NCBI RefSeq assembly: GCF_947507565.1
Contig: NC_089182.1
Span: 3,348,001 to 3,412,000 of the forward strand
Length of the DNA: 64,000 nt
Origin: Oscarella lobularis
Lineage: Eukaryota > Porifera > Homoscleromorpha > Homosclerophorida > Oscarellidae
Reading direction: 5' to 3'
The notes beneath the pieces are model-generated. The model made no database searches. It was not told the DNA's origin and saw only the letters and a list, made by a program, of their open reading frames with translations. A program made the position numbers and the translations under genes. Below, one piece after another: positions 51,547 through 63,983 of this stretch. Each line of letters starts with the position of its first letter. The stretch's first letter is position 1.

Positions 51547-52568
51547 ATGAATCGTCTCGTTCCGTGGCTGTGTGTCGAAGAATGGCAGCAAGTCTATCGC
51601 TGGCTCTACTCGTCGGACAAAAACGATCAGAAAAAGGGAATCGAACGCATTCGATCGTGGTCGAGCCGCAGCAAAGTCCCAATCAGCGTCGAATGCACAT
51701 CATCGCTTCGAGAAGCGCAACACGCGGACAAAAACGCTCGAAATGCGCCTGAAAACTACGCGCTGGCCATCATACGATTTATCAACGGCGTTACGGACGT
51801 CTATCAGCGTTCGATCTATGCGAAACCCGTGTCGAATGTGGCGAATTCGATTGGATTGCCCGAATGGCTTGTCGATCTTCGAATGGAGGCGACTCATCGG
51901 ATATTGCCGTCGATTGAGACGCTGCGACGAGCCGCCGACGTCTGTCTCCAATGGCTACGAGATCATTATTGGAAAATCAAATTGGACGCTTTTAGAATTT
52001 CGAATGACGATGAAAAAAGGGATTTTGATATACGGGATGTTTTGGAGAAGTATGTCGATGCGAGAGACGGAAAGCATTTGGATGTGATTTTGAGAAATTT
52101 GTTGAAGATTGACGTTGAAGTGATAATTGAGGAGCTAATTGAATTTCCGCGTTTTGGATCCTTAGTAGAAATGCGGGACGGACTTCTCGTGGAAAAGGAA
52201 GTCTTATTTTGGAAACCTTTCGTGGTGTTTTGTCAGCAGAAAAAGAAGCGTTTTTTGCAGCTGATTATCATGGAAATGATCAAACGGATTTCCCTTGGTT
52301 GCGAGCAGAGAAATGGACTCGTTGCTTGGGTCATTTGTTTATTGGAATCCGGCTCGTCGCAAGACGTGGATCTATGTTGGCCTATTCTCGCCGAATGGTG
52401 TCTCGAGTACCCAAGTCGTCATTCGAGAGAATTCTTCGAAAGCATAAGTAGAAATTTAGGAAGGAGACCGGAAATCGAAGAATGGATTAGGAAAGCGTTG
52501 GAAGTAATTGATGCTTATGTTTATAGAGGAGGAGTAGGAGGAGGAGGAGGAGCTCTTCATAATAAGGG

Positions 52569-52625
<57 letters not shown>

Positions 52626-52875
52626 GTGGAAAGAAGTGTCATCGTTTGCGAGACAGTGGGAAGAATGTCCCATTGGTCTATTTCCCGGTCAAAAGCTCTC
52701 TAGCGATATGTTGAATTGTCCTTCGACTTCCTGTGACATCACAGTCCCAGACACAACAGGAAAAGAAGCGGAGGGCGAGCACACGACTAAAAACGACGAT
52801 CGATGGTCCGACGACGATCTTATCGCACTCGAATCGATTTACGACGAATTTTGCGCTATAAACGCGTCGATTTAG
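51547..52875 (+). CDS. LAS1L: LAS1-like rRNA-processing endonuclease subunit
   Basis: A single open frame of 442 residues without introns, unusual for this window. The start at 51547 gives MNRLVPWLCVEEWQQVYRWL, the usual LAS1 opening. The HEPN-type LAS1 domain spans about residues 5-165 and carries the nuclease motif R-x4-H as RMEATH, with IGLPEWLVDLR before it. An alpha-helical middle follows, then 19 serines in a row from a TCA repeat and an acidic C-terminus (WSDDDLIALESIYDEF) that could also resemble an RWD start. LAS1 with NOL9/Grc3 cuts ITS2 of pre-rRNA in the nucleolus. It shares a promoter region with GPX and lies near KRI1. Confidence 0.9.
52570..52626 (+). repeat. TCA microsatellite encoding polyserine
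   Basis: Eighteen pure TCA units, then TCG, inside the LAS1 frame. The purity suggests recent slippage, so length variation between individuals is likely. Confidence 0.9.
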
Positions 52876-52986
52876 GCGTTGCATGTGGACGTGTTATTGT
52901 GTACGTAGGCGTGGCGATCGGCCCGTATAAACATAGTCGGCCCTTCTCTGGTTCGCTCGACTATTTATCTAACCAATTTAGTTACA

Positions 52987-55900
52987 ATGCTGCTCTCGTT
53001 TCGACGAAAGAAACATAATCAAGTGCGCGATTTATCGGTCGAGGAGAGCGGTAGTTCGCACGGCGGCGTGGTAAGCGTTCGCGCGAGAAGAGACGCGCCC
53101 GAAGGCGATACACCTCCTCCTCCTTGTGGCACCTTTTCTTAGGGACTGTCCCCTCTGGCGAAGAGTTTGTGTCTGAGCACTGCAGAACGACGATCGGGGG
53201 ATTCGTCTCCGGCGACGATTGCACGCGGAAGCCGCGGCTACGGCATCGCTTCATCATCAGCTTCGCATTCGACGACTCTTTCGCCACCCTCCGCCCACGT
53301 TTCGACGTCACTGTACAGCTGTTGCTCGGCCGCTTCGATACCCGATTCGCTTGGAAGTATGTCGTCTGGCGATGTTTTCGACGAAGCGAAGCAAATGCGG
53401 AGTCTGAAACACGACGTCGAGCGTTTTTCGCAAGCCGTCAATCATCTTCGAACGGCGCTCTCGGCCGAAACGAGCTGTAAGTCGTAGCGGGGCCCCCCAA
53501 ATTCCCTCGACTGGGAACCCTCTTTGCCGAGCGACATGCCGACGCAGGAAACACGGACGAACTATACGTAATTGAATTGTTAGGCGTAGTCGCTAAGCAC
53601 GCAACCCTAAACGATCGAATCGGAAACGAATGGGGGGCCTCGTCCGCAAGGAAACAGATGGGCGGGGCCACGATCGCATAGCAGGCATAGCAGGAGTCGA
53701 GACCGGGGACCTGCGCGTCGTCTTGCGTTACCAAAAAAAAAGCTTCTGTCGCGTTTTGTAGGCGGTTACGAAGAGCGAGGCATCGATACCGGGCCCCAAG
53801 AGGGAACTAAAACTAGCGCGAAATCGAACGACGAAGAGAAGATCAGCGATCGCATTCACTGGCTCGGTCAAGTGAAAAATATCGTTATCGGCGTGCTCAA
53901 TAGCCATCGGACCGTTCATTCGACCGGAATCGTATCTTCTCTCGGCGCGTTGATGAGTAAACTCATCGGTACGAAGACGTTCGTCTTTTCTCTTCTCCTC
54001 TACGATGCGATTTTTTCGTCTAGATGACGGCGAAGCAGAGGAAACGAGTGATAAACTATTAGATTCGCTTGAAAACGCCTTCTGTGCGAGGTACGATCGT
54101 CGATTTACACGCGAAACGAAGTTTTTATTTAACCCCTATCTCTCTCCTAGCATATCTGAATACATGCAGACCGAAGGGAACGAATCATCGCGATTCCTCT
54201 CGGTGCCCGGTATGAGTAGAGAGTCGGTGAGAGAAATTGAAGGGGGCGGGGTCCCCCTCTATGGACTGTCGTCATTCTAAATGCGCACCCCTGTTTTCTG
54301 TTTAGTCGATGGAAAGTCTTCTCAGCGAATCGAAAGAACATCTCGCCGAGACGCCTTTTTCGCCGGCGCGTGGCCCGAAATCGACAGTGGGGCCCGCTCT
54401 CTCCGTCAATCCTCGTAAAAAAACGAACGCGATGTCGCGTTCTGCTTTCGATTGCTTCCCTTTTTGTCTCTACTAGACGAAACGGCTCAGAAACTAATCA
54501 AAATGGACACGGGCATGGACATTATGTTCGAGGTGAGGCCCCCTTTCTCCTCGCGCGCGAAAAAACGCACATCTGTTCCCATTTAGCACGCTAAGGTCTG
54601 GTCGCGCTTCCTCAAAGATCTCGTCAGCTATTACGAGAAAAAGGCCCAATATAGTAAAGCGTTGTTTTGGCTGCAATCGCGATCGATCGATCGATCGCGA
54701 ATTTTTTTCTCTTTTTTTTTTACAAGAACTCGACTTTGCGACGCGAACGATCAAATTAACTCGATCGATGCGCGACATCGTCACCGAACTCGTAAGCGAG
54801 CCCCCGTTTCGCAATTTCATTCATCGTTTTTTTCTTCTTCGAAGGACGGTCTTGGTTTACCCTTTTTCTCGTCGATTACGCTCGGTTTAGAGCACGTAAG
54901 CTCGCTTCCCCTTCCTAACCGCCGTTCTCACGCACTTGCTTTAGGATTTGGCGCTGTATAGGAAGTGGCATGATGCCTACAAGAGCCAATTAGCGGCGCG
55001 AGTCCTCGAGGCAAGAACCCCATACGGGAACCCACTTTTTTTGTATGTACATGTATCTCCCTCGTTTAGCCGCTGAATCAGCATAGGGAAAGTCACGAAA
55101 AGCAACGTAAGCTCTTGAAAGAGGCGTGGCTTCGGCACCAGAAAAAATTGGTTTGTAGCTAGTCGTAATTAGATTATGGTGTATATGTTTTTCTCTTTTT
55201 AGAGTGAAGCCGTTGGGCTTTTGAAGAAGGCGCGAGCGAAATACGTTCAATTGTCCGACGAATGCACAAAAGTAATATAAAATTGATATATTTTCTATTG
55301 TTATTTATTTATTTATTTATTTTTTAGGTTGCTACTAAGTTGGCTGTTTTGGAACGAGAAGAGGCTCCTCTATCGAAATTGGAAAAGCGAAGCAAACAAG
55401 AAGAAGATTTGAAAGTGAAAGTGAGTTGAATTTTTGAATTTGTGACGTCAATTTTTTGATGACGTCATAGGCTAAAGAAGCGGAAAGTGCTTATCGCGTC
55501 GCCGTGGAAGAAGCCAATCACATGCTGGAAAGTCTGGAAACATTCAAAGTAATTAATTGGGTTTACGTCACGTGTTTTTTAATTGATTTTTTAGGCTAAA
55601 AAATTGACTCAAATGTGTCAAACTTTTCACGGAAATGAGCAGTTTTTGAGAAAAGTATTATAGGGAATTCCCTGCTTATTATATAGGCGTTTATGTATTT
55701 ATTGATTTTTAGCTTTTACTTGAATATGTTGAAATCGAACGAGACGCGTCATCTGACGTGGATTCGTCTCGCGACGAACTCATTTCCGATTATTTTCACT
55801 ATACAATTGGATCGCAGTTCCTAGCGCTTGTCTACAGTTACTATGACGACGAAAACGAAGTTACTAACTTTTCCAGATTCGAATTCATGCCACATCCGAA

Positions 55901-58900
55901 ACCAAAGCAAGAGAGTTTCAGAAAAGAAACGAAATTAATATAATTAACTATTAAATTTAGCTTGAAGAAAAGTCGTTCAGCGGAAGATTTGATTGGCTCA
56001 GAAGGCGATTATCTACCTCGTTCGAACACGGATTTCAACCGGGCCCCCTTTCTGTCACCGGCCCGGAAAATGGGAAGCGGAATCAAGACGTCTATTGTAG
56101 CGAAATTTAATAAAAATAAAATGACGGGCGGAAGTAGAGAGGAAGGAAGTGGGAGTGGAAACGAGGGAGGAAAGAAGGGAAATTCGTTGCCGGACAGTCG
56201 GTCGCCGCCCGTATTGAGACATCCACTTCCGGTGAGAAAACGTCCCTCTTCGATTGCGGGTCAATCCTTGGAAGAAATGAGGGCCAATGGTACGTGGGGG
56301 GGCGTGGTGAGGGGAGGGGAGGGATAGAATTTATTCCTATAGGTGATAAATCGCCGAGTTATGCGAGGAATTTGAAAACGGGTGCCGCTTATATGTTGAG
56401 AATGATGAAGGAACCGTTTCGGGGGAAAGATCACGAGGTGGCGGTGGCGTTGCCACCGGAAACGACAACAGGAGACAAAAGACGAGTACATAAGAAAATG
56501 AATTGTTGAATTGAATTAAAATAATTTGTGCGTTTTTTATTTTAGTTGTCTCGACGACCGACGTTTTTTGGCGTCGATTTGGCGAGACAATGTCGAATGA
56601 CGGGTCGTCCGATTCCCCTGCTCGTTGAGAAATGCATCGCGGAATTGGACAAGCGCGCCTTGACAACGCACGGATTGTATCGCGTTTCGGCGGCGCAGAC
56701 GCGATGCAAGGAATTGTGTCGGGTGAAATCAATAGATAAATCAATAAGAAATTATATATGTATTTATTTTTTTTCTTAAGGCTTTTGAGTTGAAAGCTGA
56801 GGATGTTGATTTGAGCGAGTTGCCGCCTCATCTCATTGCTTCCGTGCTCAAATATTATTTGCGACAATTGCCACAGCCTCTGCTCACCTATCGACTCTAT
56901 TCCTGTTTTATTAACGTCGCGAAAAAGTGGCAATCGACTCAGTTGAATGCGCTAAGAAACGCGCAACAAGACGTCAGTACAAAATCGAATTAAGGTATTA
57001 TTTATTTATTTATTTATTTATTGTTTTAGCCGCCGCCTACGAGTTCGCAATTGAATAAAACTCGACGTTCCGTGTCTCTTGATCAATCCCCCGTTCTTCA
57101 TTCTCATTCATCGCAAGAGGAAGTGGCTACAAGTAGCAGCAGCGTTCCGCGTAGTAGTAGCCAATTTAGTCTGTCGACAAGCGAGGGGAGTGGCGATCGA
57201 AAGAAATCGATTGTCGATGGAGAAACGGACGAAGTTTTGGAAGATTTGCGAGCCGTTGTCGAACAGTTACCCAATGCGTTTTATTTGACGGCGGCGCGCG
57301 TATTTCATCATTTGAATCGGTTAGACGATAGATTGTTTTTATTATTTATTTATTTATTTATTTATTTTTTAGTGTTGCTTCGTATGAAACGGAGAATTCG
57401 ATGAGTGCGAGCAATCTTGCTATTGTTTTCGGACCGAATATATTGAAACCGAGGTTAATTGATTAATGGTTGATTAATTGAGTGTTTGATTTATTATATA
57501 GGGATAATGAAACGACGACTTTTTCGACGCTCGTTGATATGCAACATCAATTGAGAGCCGTTGAATTACTCATACGATTTCCAGGAGTAAGAAAAAATCA
57601 ATTAATAAAATATATATTTATTATTTATTAGGTCCTCGATGTGAGACCGTCGACGAAAAACGAAGAATCAAAGGAAAAGTCTGAGGTAGAAGTTACAAGG
57701 TATTTTATTATTACATCACGCGAGTGTTTCCTAGGAAACGGTCCAAGAGGAAAGTAGCGAGGAAGAAGTGGATCCCATATCTCCGCCTCCCGGACAAGGA
57801 GGAGAAGAGGAAAGAGAAGGAGACAGAGAACCTCGTCGTCGTTCCCATAGCCACGGAGAGATTCTCATATCTCCGCCTTCTGGACCAAGTACACCGCCTA
57901 TGAGGTACTGTAAGAGAGAGAACACGTGGTTCAATAGATCCTAACGGCTTAAAACCAAACCCTATCACATGATCTATATTTATATATATATATTAGCACG
58001 TGGTTCAGTAGACAAACCCTATCACATGATCTAAAGTAGATTGAAGCGTGTTTGAACCAGAGATAATATATGAATTAATAAATTAATTAATTAATATATA
58101 TTATATCTGTTTGAACAAGCCTGTATTGTGCGTATATGGAAATTACGTTACAGTTTGATAATAGTACAGGGGAACGGTTAATTTTAAATTTTAGGGTTTG
58201 GAAGATCTATTGTATTTATTTATTTTTTGTAGGAAGCGACAGTCGATTACGGAGTTGGAGGATCTGTACGCCGCTTTGACGAATTCCAATAAGGATCGAC
58301 TTCACAGTCAACGTTCCAGAGTAAGAACCACGTGCTAAATAATTATTGATTTTATTATAGGATTATTTCTCCGTCAGCTTTCAGACGATTTCACGGAAGA
58401 AGACGAGAAGCATCTCGGAGGCGGCACCACATCCGACGGAAGCTACGAATGTCTATTACCCGGATCCGTGCGACAAGAGGAAGTGCGTTTTACATCGAAA
58501 AGTCCCGGCGGTGGAAGTGCGACGGGATCGCCGGCACGCAGTCTAGAGGGTCTCGTGACGCCGGCGCGACTTTCTCCACTCGGACCGAGTTTGTACGAGC
58601 ATTTTGATTTGTCCGACGTGGAGATCCGAAAAGCGGTGGTGGTGGAGGATGAGGATGAAGAGGAAACAGATGGCGGCGGCGGCGGGGGTAAGGGAGTGGG
58701 AGGGGCTTTGGCTATGTTGATGCAAGAAGCGGCAAAGACAGCCGCTTCCACGAACAGCGCCGCAAAGCATTTATCCTTGCCAAGAGGCATAGGAAGCGGC
58801 GGCGGCGAAAAAAAATTCGAAAATGAAATATTAGCGGAGATAAATAACGATGACAATGACGATGAAGAGGATGAGGATTCGTATGGAAGTGAGGATGACG

Positions 58901-59676
58901 AAGCTATTATCGATTTATTGATTACGACGGATCATCCCGTATCGCCGCCGCCTTCCGCTGACGTCGTTGCGCAGGAACTGTCGTTGCCAGGACGACGACA
59001 CACTTCCACGTTGGTTGAACATGTTGGCGAGGCGACGGCGACGGAAACGAGCGAAATGACCGTTCGACAGCGTAGTCCGAGCCCCCTAAAAATGACGTCA
59101 GTCATCGAGGGTTTAATGAAGGAATTCAATCGCGAAATCTCCGCGCTTAATACGCCGCCTGAATCGCCGAACAATTCGCCGCGACTTGTTGGACGACGAA
59201 AAGTCGTTCGACGACCGAAAGGGGGGAAAGTGAAGACGCAAGCGGAAGCTGTGGGGCAAGTAACGAGTCCGGAGCAAGCAGATTCATCTCTTGATTCCTT
59301 ACTCTCGAGTTCGCCGCCGCCTCCTTCAATAAAGGTTAGTTCCGATTCCGCAGCTGCCTCTGTCGCCGCCGCCGCCGCCGCCGCTGGCGACGAAGATAAC
59401 CACCAGGTGGAGGTGGAGGAGAAGGGTCATCGGATTCATGTCGAAACCGGATGGAGAAAGAGTGTGGAGGTCACAGACTTTGATATAGGCGTTGTGGCGC
59501 AACAGCGTGATAGTGGCATTTCGTTGATGGCTGCTGCTCCTGGAGGCGTCCGGGGTGCGGCGGCCGCGGCGGCCGCGGCGGCGGTGCCGGCCTCTTCCTC
59601 GTCTTTTGATACGGATCTTGCTGCAAGCCCAGCGGCGGGGTCAAAGAAAAAGGGGCGGGAACCGCGTTTTGTCTAA
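52987..59676 (+). CDS. ARHGAP29/45-like: F-BAR/RhoGAP protein, ARHGAP29/45/GMIP group
   Basis: About 28 exons, roughly 1554 residues; exon phases agree throughout. The Ser-rich N-terminus (52987-53476) precedes a helical F-BAR-like region (54477 to about 55900: YYEKKAQYSK, LDFATRTIKLTRSM, EKQRKLLKEAWLRHQKKL). A linker with KSRSAEDLIG follows, then the RhoGAP domain from 56546 (RPTFFGVDL, arginine finger in HGLYRVSA, VLKYYLRQLPQPLLTYRLY, NLAIVFGPNILKP, FSTLVDMQHQLRAVELLI). About 75 Ser-rich residues (57030-57240) interrupt the GAP domain. The last exon (58378-59676) is low complexity with Gly, Ala and acidic runs. The family's C1 zinc finger is not visible. Introns after 55010 and perhaps 55906 use GC donors (alternative GT choices exist). 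Predicted to bend membranes and switch off Rho. Confidence 0.85.
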
Positions 59677-59881
59677 AATATTACGATTTGAATTGATTGA
59701 CTGTAGTGGGGGGTTTCTTTTTGATGTTTTGGCGAGCTAAGTACTAAGTAGATCAACGAGACAACGTAGCTTTGTACAGTAGTTTTATCATCATCGGTAC
59801 ACTCCGTTTTATTTCTACCGATAATAATAGCATTGTTCTTTTTTTTTCTGAGCCAACGCGCGCTAGTAGCGGACTAAGGAA

Positions 59882-60415
59882 ATGCGTCTCTCGTCGTTCG
59901 TCGCCATTCTAGCCCTAGAGCTGACTCTCTTGAGCTATATCGATACAAAAGTGTTTGTTTTCGAACGTTTTCCTTACAAAAAGAAGGGGAAAAACGTAGA
60001 GTTTACCGAAAAGACAGAGGTCACATTTCCATCCTAATCATCGTGACCTAGGAACGACCTTATCGGGTCAAAGAGGAGGCGTGCTTGCAATCGGAGTCGT
60101 GCGCATCGGCGACGGGCCTAGATCGAGTGATCTGCGCGAGAAGATGCATATCGAATGAATGCTACGAGAAACTCTACGCCTTCGATGAAGTAAGCATCCC
60201 TTCCTCCCATTTGTCTAATCAGATTATCGTCGCGGTGCGGATGCTAATAATTTTTACATTCCCATGACATCATTTTGTTGCATTGGGTGTATATGTAATG
60301 TTTATGGGTTTCGTGCCGTGTGTAGCTCGAAGAGGGCGAAGTCGACGTGCGACTTACTTCATTCAAGGGCTGTTTTACGCGAGAGCGCAATAGACAAGCA
60401 TCGAATAATTTCTGA
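59882..60415 (+). CDS. Small secreted cysteine-rich protein
   Basis: Three exons, 113 residues, in frame (59882-59995, 60052-60189, 60326-60415). A signal peptide (MRLSSFVAILALELTLL) precedes a mature part with six cysteines: ACLQSESC, VICARRCISNECYEKLYAFDE and LEEGEVDVRLTSFKGCF. The CxxxC-xxxx-CY...LEEGE pattern recalls a conserved uncharacterised eukaryotic family (I believe Pfam DUF4787, from memory). No function is known to me. Confidence 0.7.
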
Positions 60416-60778
60416 GGTAGGTACACATACGTGGTGGGGGTCATTCGAAGAGAACTATAGTTACTTGAGCGTGGAAATGGGTGTAGCACTTTTTGTTATT
60501 TCCCGTCCTCTTAGCTTCCTACTACAAGCATTTGGAATTCTTCAGTTCGGCCTTAGCTTCCTCGTTTCCGCGTGCCAACTGGAACTATGATGTAATGCCG
60601 TCTCGATTCAATTGGATAGCAAACAGACTAGGCTGGGTCTTGTAAATATAGCCGTGTCTTGGGGCTTCTTTGCGGATGACGAGGGGCGCGGTTTACATGT
60701 CGTATAAAGTCTTGTTGCATGCACGATTCCTGCACAGATCCGCGATAGATCGTTCGCTTTTTTTCTTTCGTGCGCGCT
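60416..60778. other. Intergenic stretch without recognisable gene
   Basis: These 363 bases between the small secreted gene and the next reading frame show no ORF with coding character, no repeat and no RNA signature that I can see. The 3' end of one gene and a promoter are presumed to lie here. Confidence 0.4.
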
Positions 60779-61249
60779 ATGCGATCGTATGCTGAGAGGC
60801 CTGACAGTGTGAGCAGCTGCAACAGCGAAGAGTCGTTCTATCACGAATTATTTTCCCCGACGTTTGACCCTCGACACAACTTGCGTACCGCAGCTGTCGC
60901 CGCGAAGACTCCCAGCAGTTTCGATTTTGCTGCTGCAGCGAACGCTGAGAATCAAGTGTCTGCTGCTAAACCGCTAAACCGTGCAACCAACAAACGTAAC
61001 TACCACGGGCAGAAGCAGCTGCAGCCGCCGCAGCAGCAGAAGCCCCAGCAGCCCCATCATCTTCTTCTTCATCATCGTCATCATCATCTTCAGCAGCTTC
61101 GTCGTAACGGCGGCTCGGACGGATCTTTCTTATCGTCTGAAGCCGATCTTGAAATGCAAGAGAACGATACCGTGGATCCATTTGAAGAACTGATGACCAT
61201 TATTCAGTCCGAAGTGCAAAAGGAACGACCGAAGAGAGCGCGACAGTAA
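60779..61249 (+). CDS. Low-complexity frame, possible 5' exon of RFX
   Basis: From ATG 60779 (MRSYAERPDSVSSCNSEES) the frame runs 156 residues to TAA at 61247. It contains Gln/Pro and His-rich runs (60990-61100) and an acidic end (DPFEELMTIIQSEVQKE). The stop codon lies within CGACA|GTAAGTCG, a strong donor. Splicing from 61245 to the acceptor at 61599 (TTCCTAAATCATGGCAG) keeps the frame exactly into the RFX start ([14 protein letters not shown]). It may therefore be an N-terminal exon of an RFX isoform rather than a separate protein. I do not recognise it as a family. Confidence 0.4.
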   Translation: MRSYAERPDSVSSCNSEESFYHELFSPTFDPRHNLRTAAVAAKTPSSFDFAAAANAENQVSAAKPLNRATNKRNYHGQKQLQPPQQQKPQQPHHLLLHHRHHHLQQLRRNGGSDGSFLSSEADLEMQENDTVDPFEELMTIIQSEVQKERPKRARQ

Positions 61250-61626
61250 GTCGGGGGGCCCGGTGTGCGTGTGTGCGGGAAGGATGCTTCCGGGTACTAG
61301 TCCTTATATGGTATGGGGAGATCGCGTGACCGGGCAACCAATCGCGTTTCACGTCCGCTCAGCGACGCGCCGCCATTTTGATTTCTCCCCGAGACACCGG
61401 GTGAAAGGCTCCAAGGAGACTCCAAGGCGACCAACGGTTGGCAAGACGACGACTTTCCCTTACATTCGCGAACGTACCCGAAAACCCCCCGCGAAAAGAA
61501 CTAACGAACGATCGCGCGAATCGCCTCCCTACAAGATCTTTCATCGCGCGCGATTTCGTCTCTCAACTCTTTTCTCTTTTTTTCCTAAATCATGGCAGTC
61601 CGTGCACGTGTAAAAAACGACGCGCA

Positions 61627-63983
61627 ATGTCCGAAGACTTTCAAACGTCGCCGAAAGGCGAAACGGCCGTCGAATCGTCGACGTCGGCGCCTTCGTCGGT
61701 GGGGCCCCCTTCGGGGGTAACGTCGTCGTCGACCGTTCAGCTCATCGACACGTCGACGGCGCAAGCGATCCTTAGAAGCGGCGCTGGGTAAGAAATATTC
61801 GCCGCGAAGCAAGGGAAACACGTTGCTGGGTGGGGCCAAAAATTCGCGGCGCCTATTCCGTTTCCCCGAGTTACGCTCTATGTTGTCACGGCGATCGCGT
61901 TCGAGCCTTCTTTCATTCCCATGCGACGCGCCCGCGATGGAACTCACGATGAGGTCGGTCGCGTTATAACGCGCGATTTTTTTCCCCCTCCCTCCCCTCC
62001 TCTCTTTTCATTCATCTACATGATGTGTAGCTAATCGCTTTTCTTTCATCTTCTCTAGTAAAATGATCTTTACGTCGTTCGCCGAATCGGGAACAATGGG
62101 ACAACCGTTCTATACGGCAGCAACGCAACAAGCGAGAAACGTTCCCACCGTATTCGTCGCCGCGCCGGGCGCAACGTCGACGTCTCCCGCCAATTCGTCG
62201 GGAATTGTAACAAATCCCGCGTATCTATCGCCCGACTCAGCGGCTATTGGTCATCCTGCGGCGGCGGCAGCGGCAGCGGCAGCTGCGGCAGCTGCCGCCG
62301 CGGCGGCCAGTCACGCGACGCGCGCTTCTCCTCAAACCGTTCAATGGCTTGTCGACAATTACGAAACGGCTGAAGGAGTCAGTTTGCCGCGTTCGACGCT
62401 CTATAATCATTATTTGAGGCATTGTCAAACGGGTGGGCTCGAACCTGTCAATGCGGCGAGCTTCGGCAAATTGATACGCTCCGTTTTCTTGGGTCTTCGT
62501 ACGAGACGACTCGGAACGAGGTAGGTGGGGCGGTTCGAAAAATAATATTTGATTTATTTATTTTGTTTACTTTTTTTAGAGGCAATTCTAAGTATCATTA
62601 TTATGGTATTCGCATCAAGCCGAGTTCTCCGCTCAACGCTTTGACTCAGGAAGAAGACGTGCTCGCTGCTAGGCAACCGACGCAGGGACAATTCAAAAAG
62701 TGATACATTGTGTATATATATAAGAGTGCGCGCGCGCTATTTTATTTTATTTTATTAGAAAATCTGATGACGGGGATTTTTCTTCTGGTGCTGGGGGCGG
62801 GGCTGGTGGGAGTGGCTCGTCTTCTATGGCTCAGGCGGGCGACTCTCATTCTCAGCAAACGCTACACTTGCAGTACATTGGAGACACGAATGCTACGTTG
62901 CCTCCCTTTGAAGAATTCTCCCTTGGTGACGTCACACTTCCGGCTGGTGTGGACGAGAGTGACGTCAGTGAATTTTTTAGTGCATTCAGAGAGCACTCAG
63001 AGGTAAAGAAAAAATACGTATTTATATATTTATTTATTTATTTGTATCTAGATGGTTCTTGATTTGATTGTGACGCTTCAATTGAATCAAGTCGAGTCTC
63101 TTTGGTTGGGATTTTGGCAGTCTATTGATGAAGGAGCAGTGAGGTAAATTAAATTATTTTTAAAAGATTATATAATTGCATTTGTTTTTGATTTTTTAGT
63201 GGAGATCATGACTTTCGTTTTGATAAAACGAAACTCCACATTTTGTGTGGACTCACTCCGTTTATTCACTACATTCAAAACTGCGAATTCATTCTGTATC
63301 AAACCGTCATCAATTCTCTTGTTCCAGACGTTCTCAAGCAAATCCCAGGTAAGAGACATAATAAATAAATAAATAAATAAATTGTATTATTGGGGATTTT
63401 TCCTTACAGGTTCATTGACTCAAACGTTGAGAAATTTTGCCAAGAATCTTGAAGGATGGATGCAGACTGTTTTGAAAGATTATCCAGCTGAATTCAAAGC
63501 ATCCAAAGTAAGAGAAAGAAAAGGGCACTTCTCTTCATGTACATATATTGATGAGGAATTTGTCTCTCTAGATTTTGACTGTGAATGCTTTTTCTCAGAC
63601 ATTGCGTCGCTACACGTCATTGAATCACTTGGCTCAAGCCGCTCGTGCCGTCCTTCAAAACCCCCAACAAATATCGCAAATGTTGGCTGATTTGAATCGA
63701 GTCGATTTCAATAACATTCAAGTAAAATAATAATAATTTGATTATATCCTATATAAATGATTGATTTTTTATAGGAGCAAGCTTCGTGGGTGTGCCAGTG
63801 CGAAGATACGACTGTTCAGCAATTGGAACAGGACTTCAAAATGACGTTGCAACAGCAGAATACTCTGGAGCAATGGGCCATGTGGCTTGACTCCGTGGTA
63901 ACGCGCGTTCTTCAGCCCTTTGAAGGACAGGAAGACTTCTCCAAGGCGGCAAGACAATTTCTTCTCAAGTGGTCCTTTTACAG
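61627..63983 (+). CDS. RFX: RFX1/2/3-type winged-helix factor, 3' part off window
   Basis: Nine exons seen (61627-61787, 62059-62520, 62580-62699, 62759-63002, 63052-63143, 63200-63348, 63410-63507, 63599-63721, 63775-63983), with the gene continuing right of the window. A Ser/Thr-rich start and a polyalanine tract (about 62258-62308) precede the RFX DNA-binding domain ([52 protein letters not shown]). Conserved regions B and C and the start of the dimerisation domain follow ([69 protein letters not shown]). RFX1-3 proteins bind X-box sites and drive ciliary genes. Confidence 0.95.

Noticed and set aside
57961-58100. Repeat-like block TATCACATGATCTA twice in a RhoGAP intron
   Set aside because: Two short imperfect copies around 57961 and 58019 within one long intron; too small and isolated to call an element.
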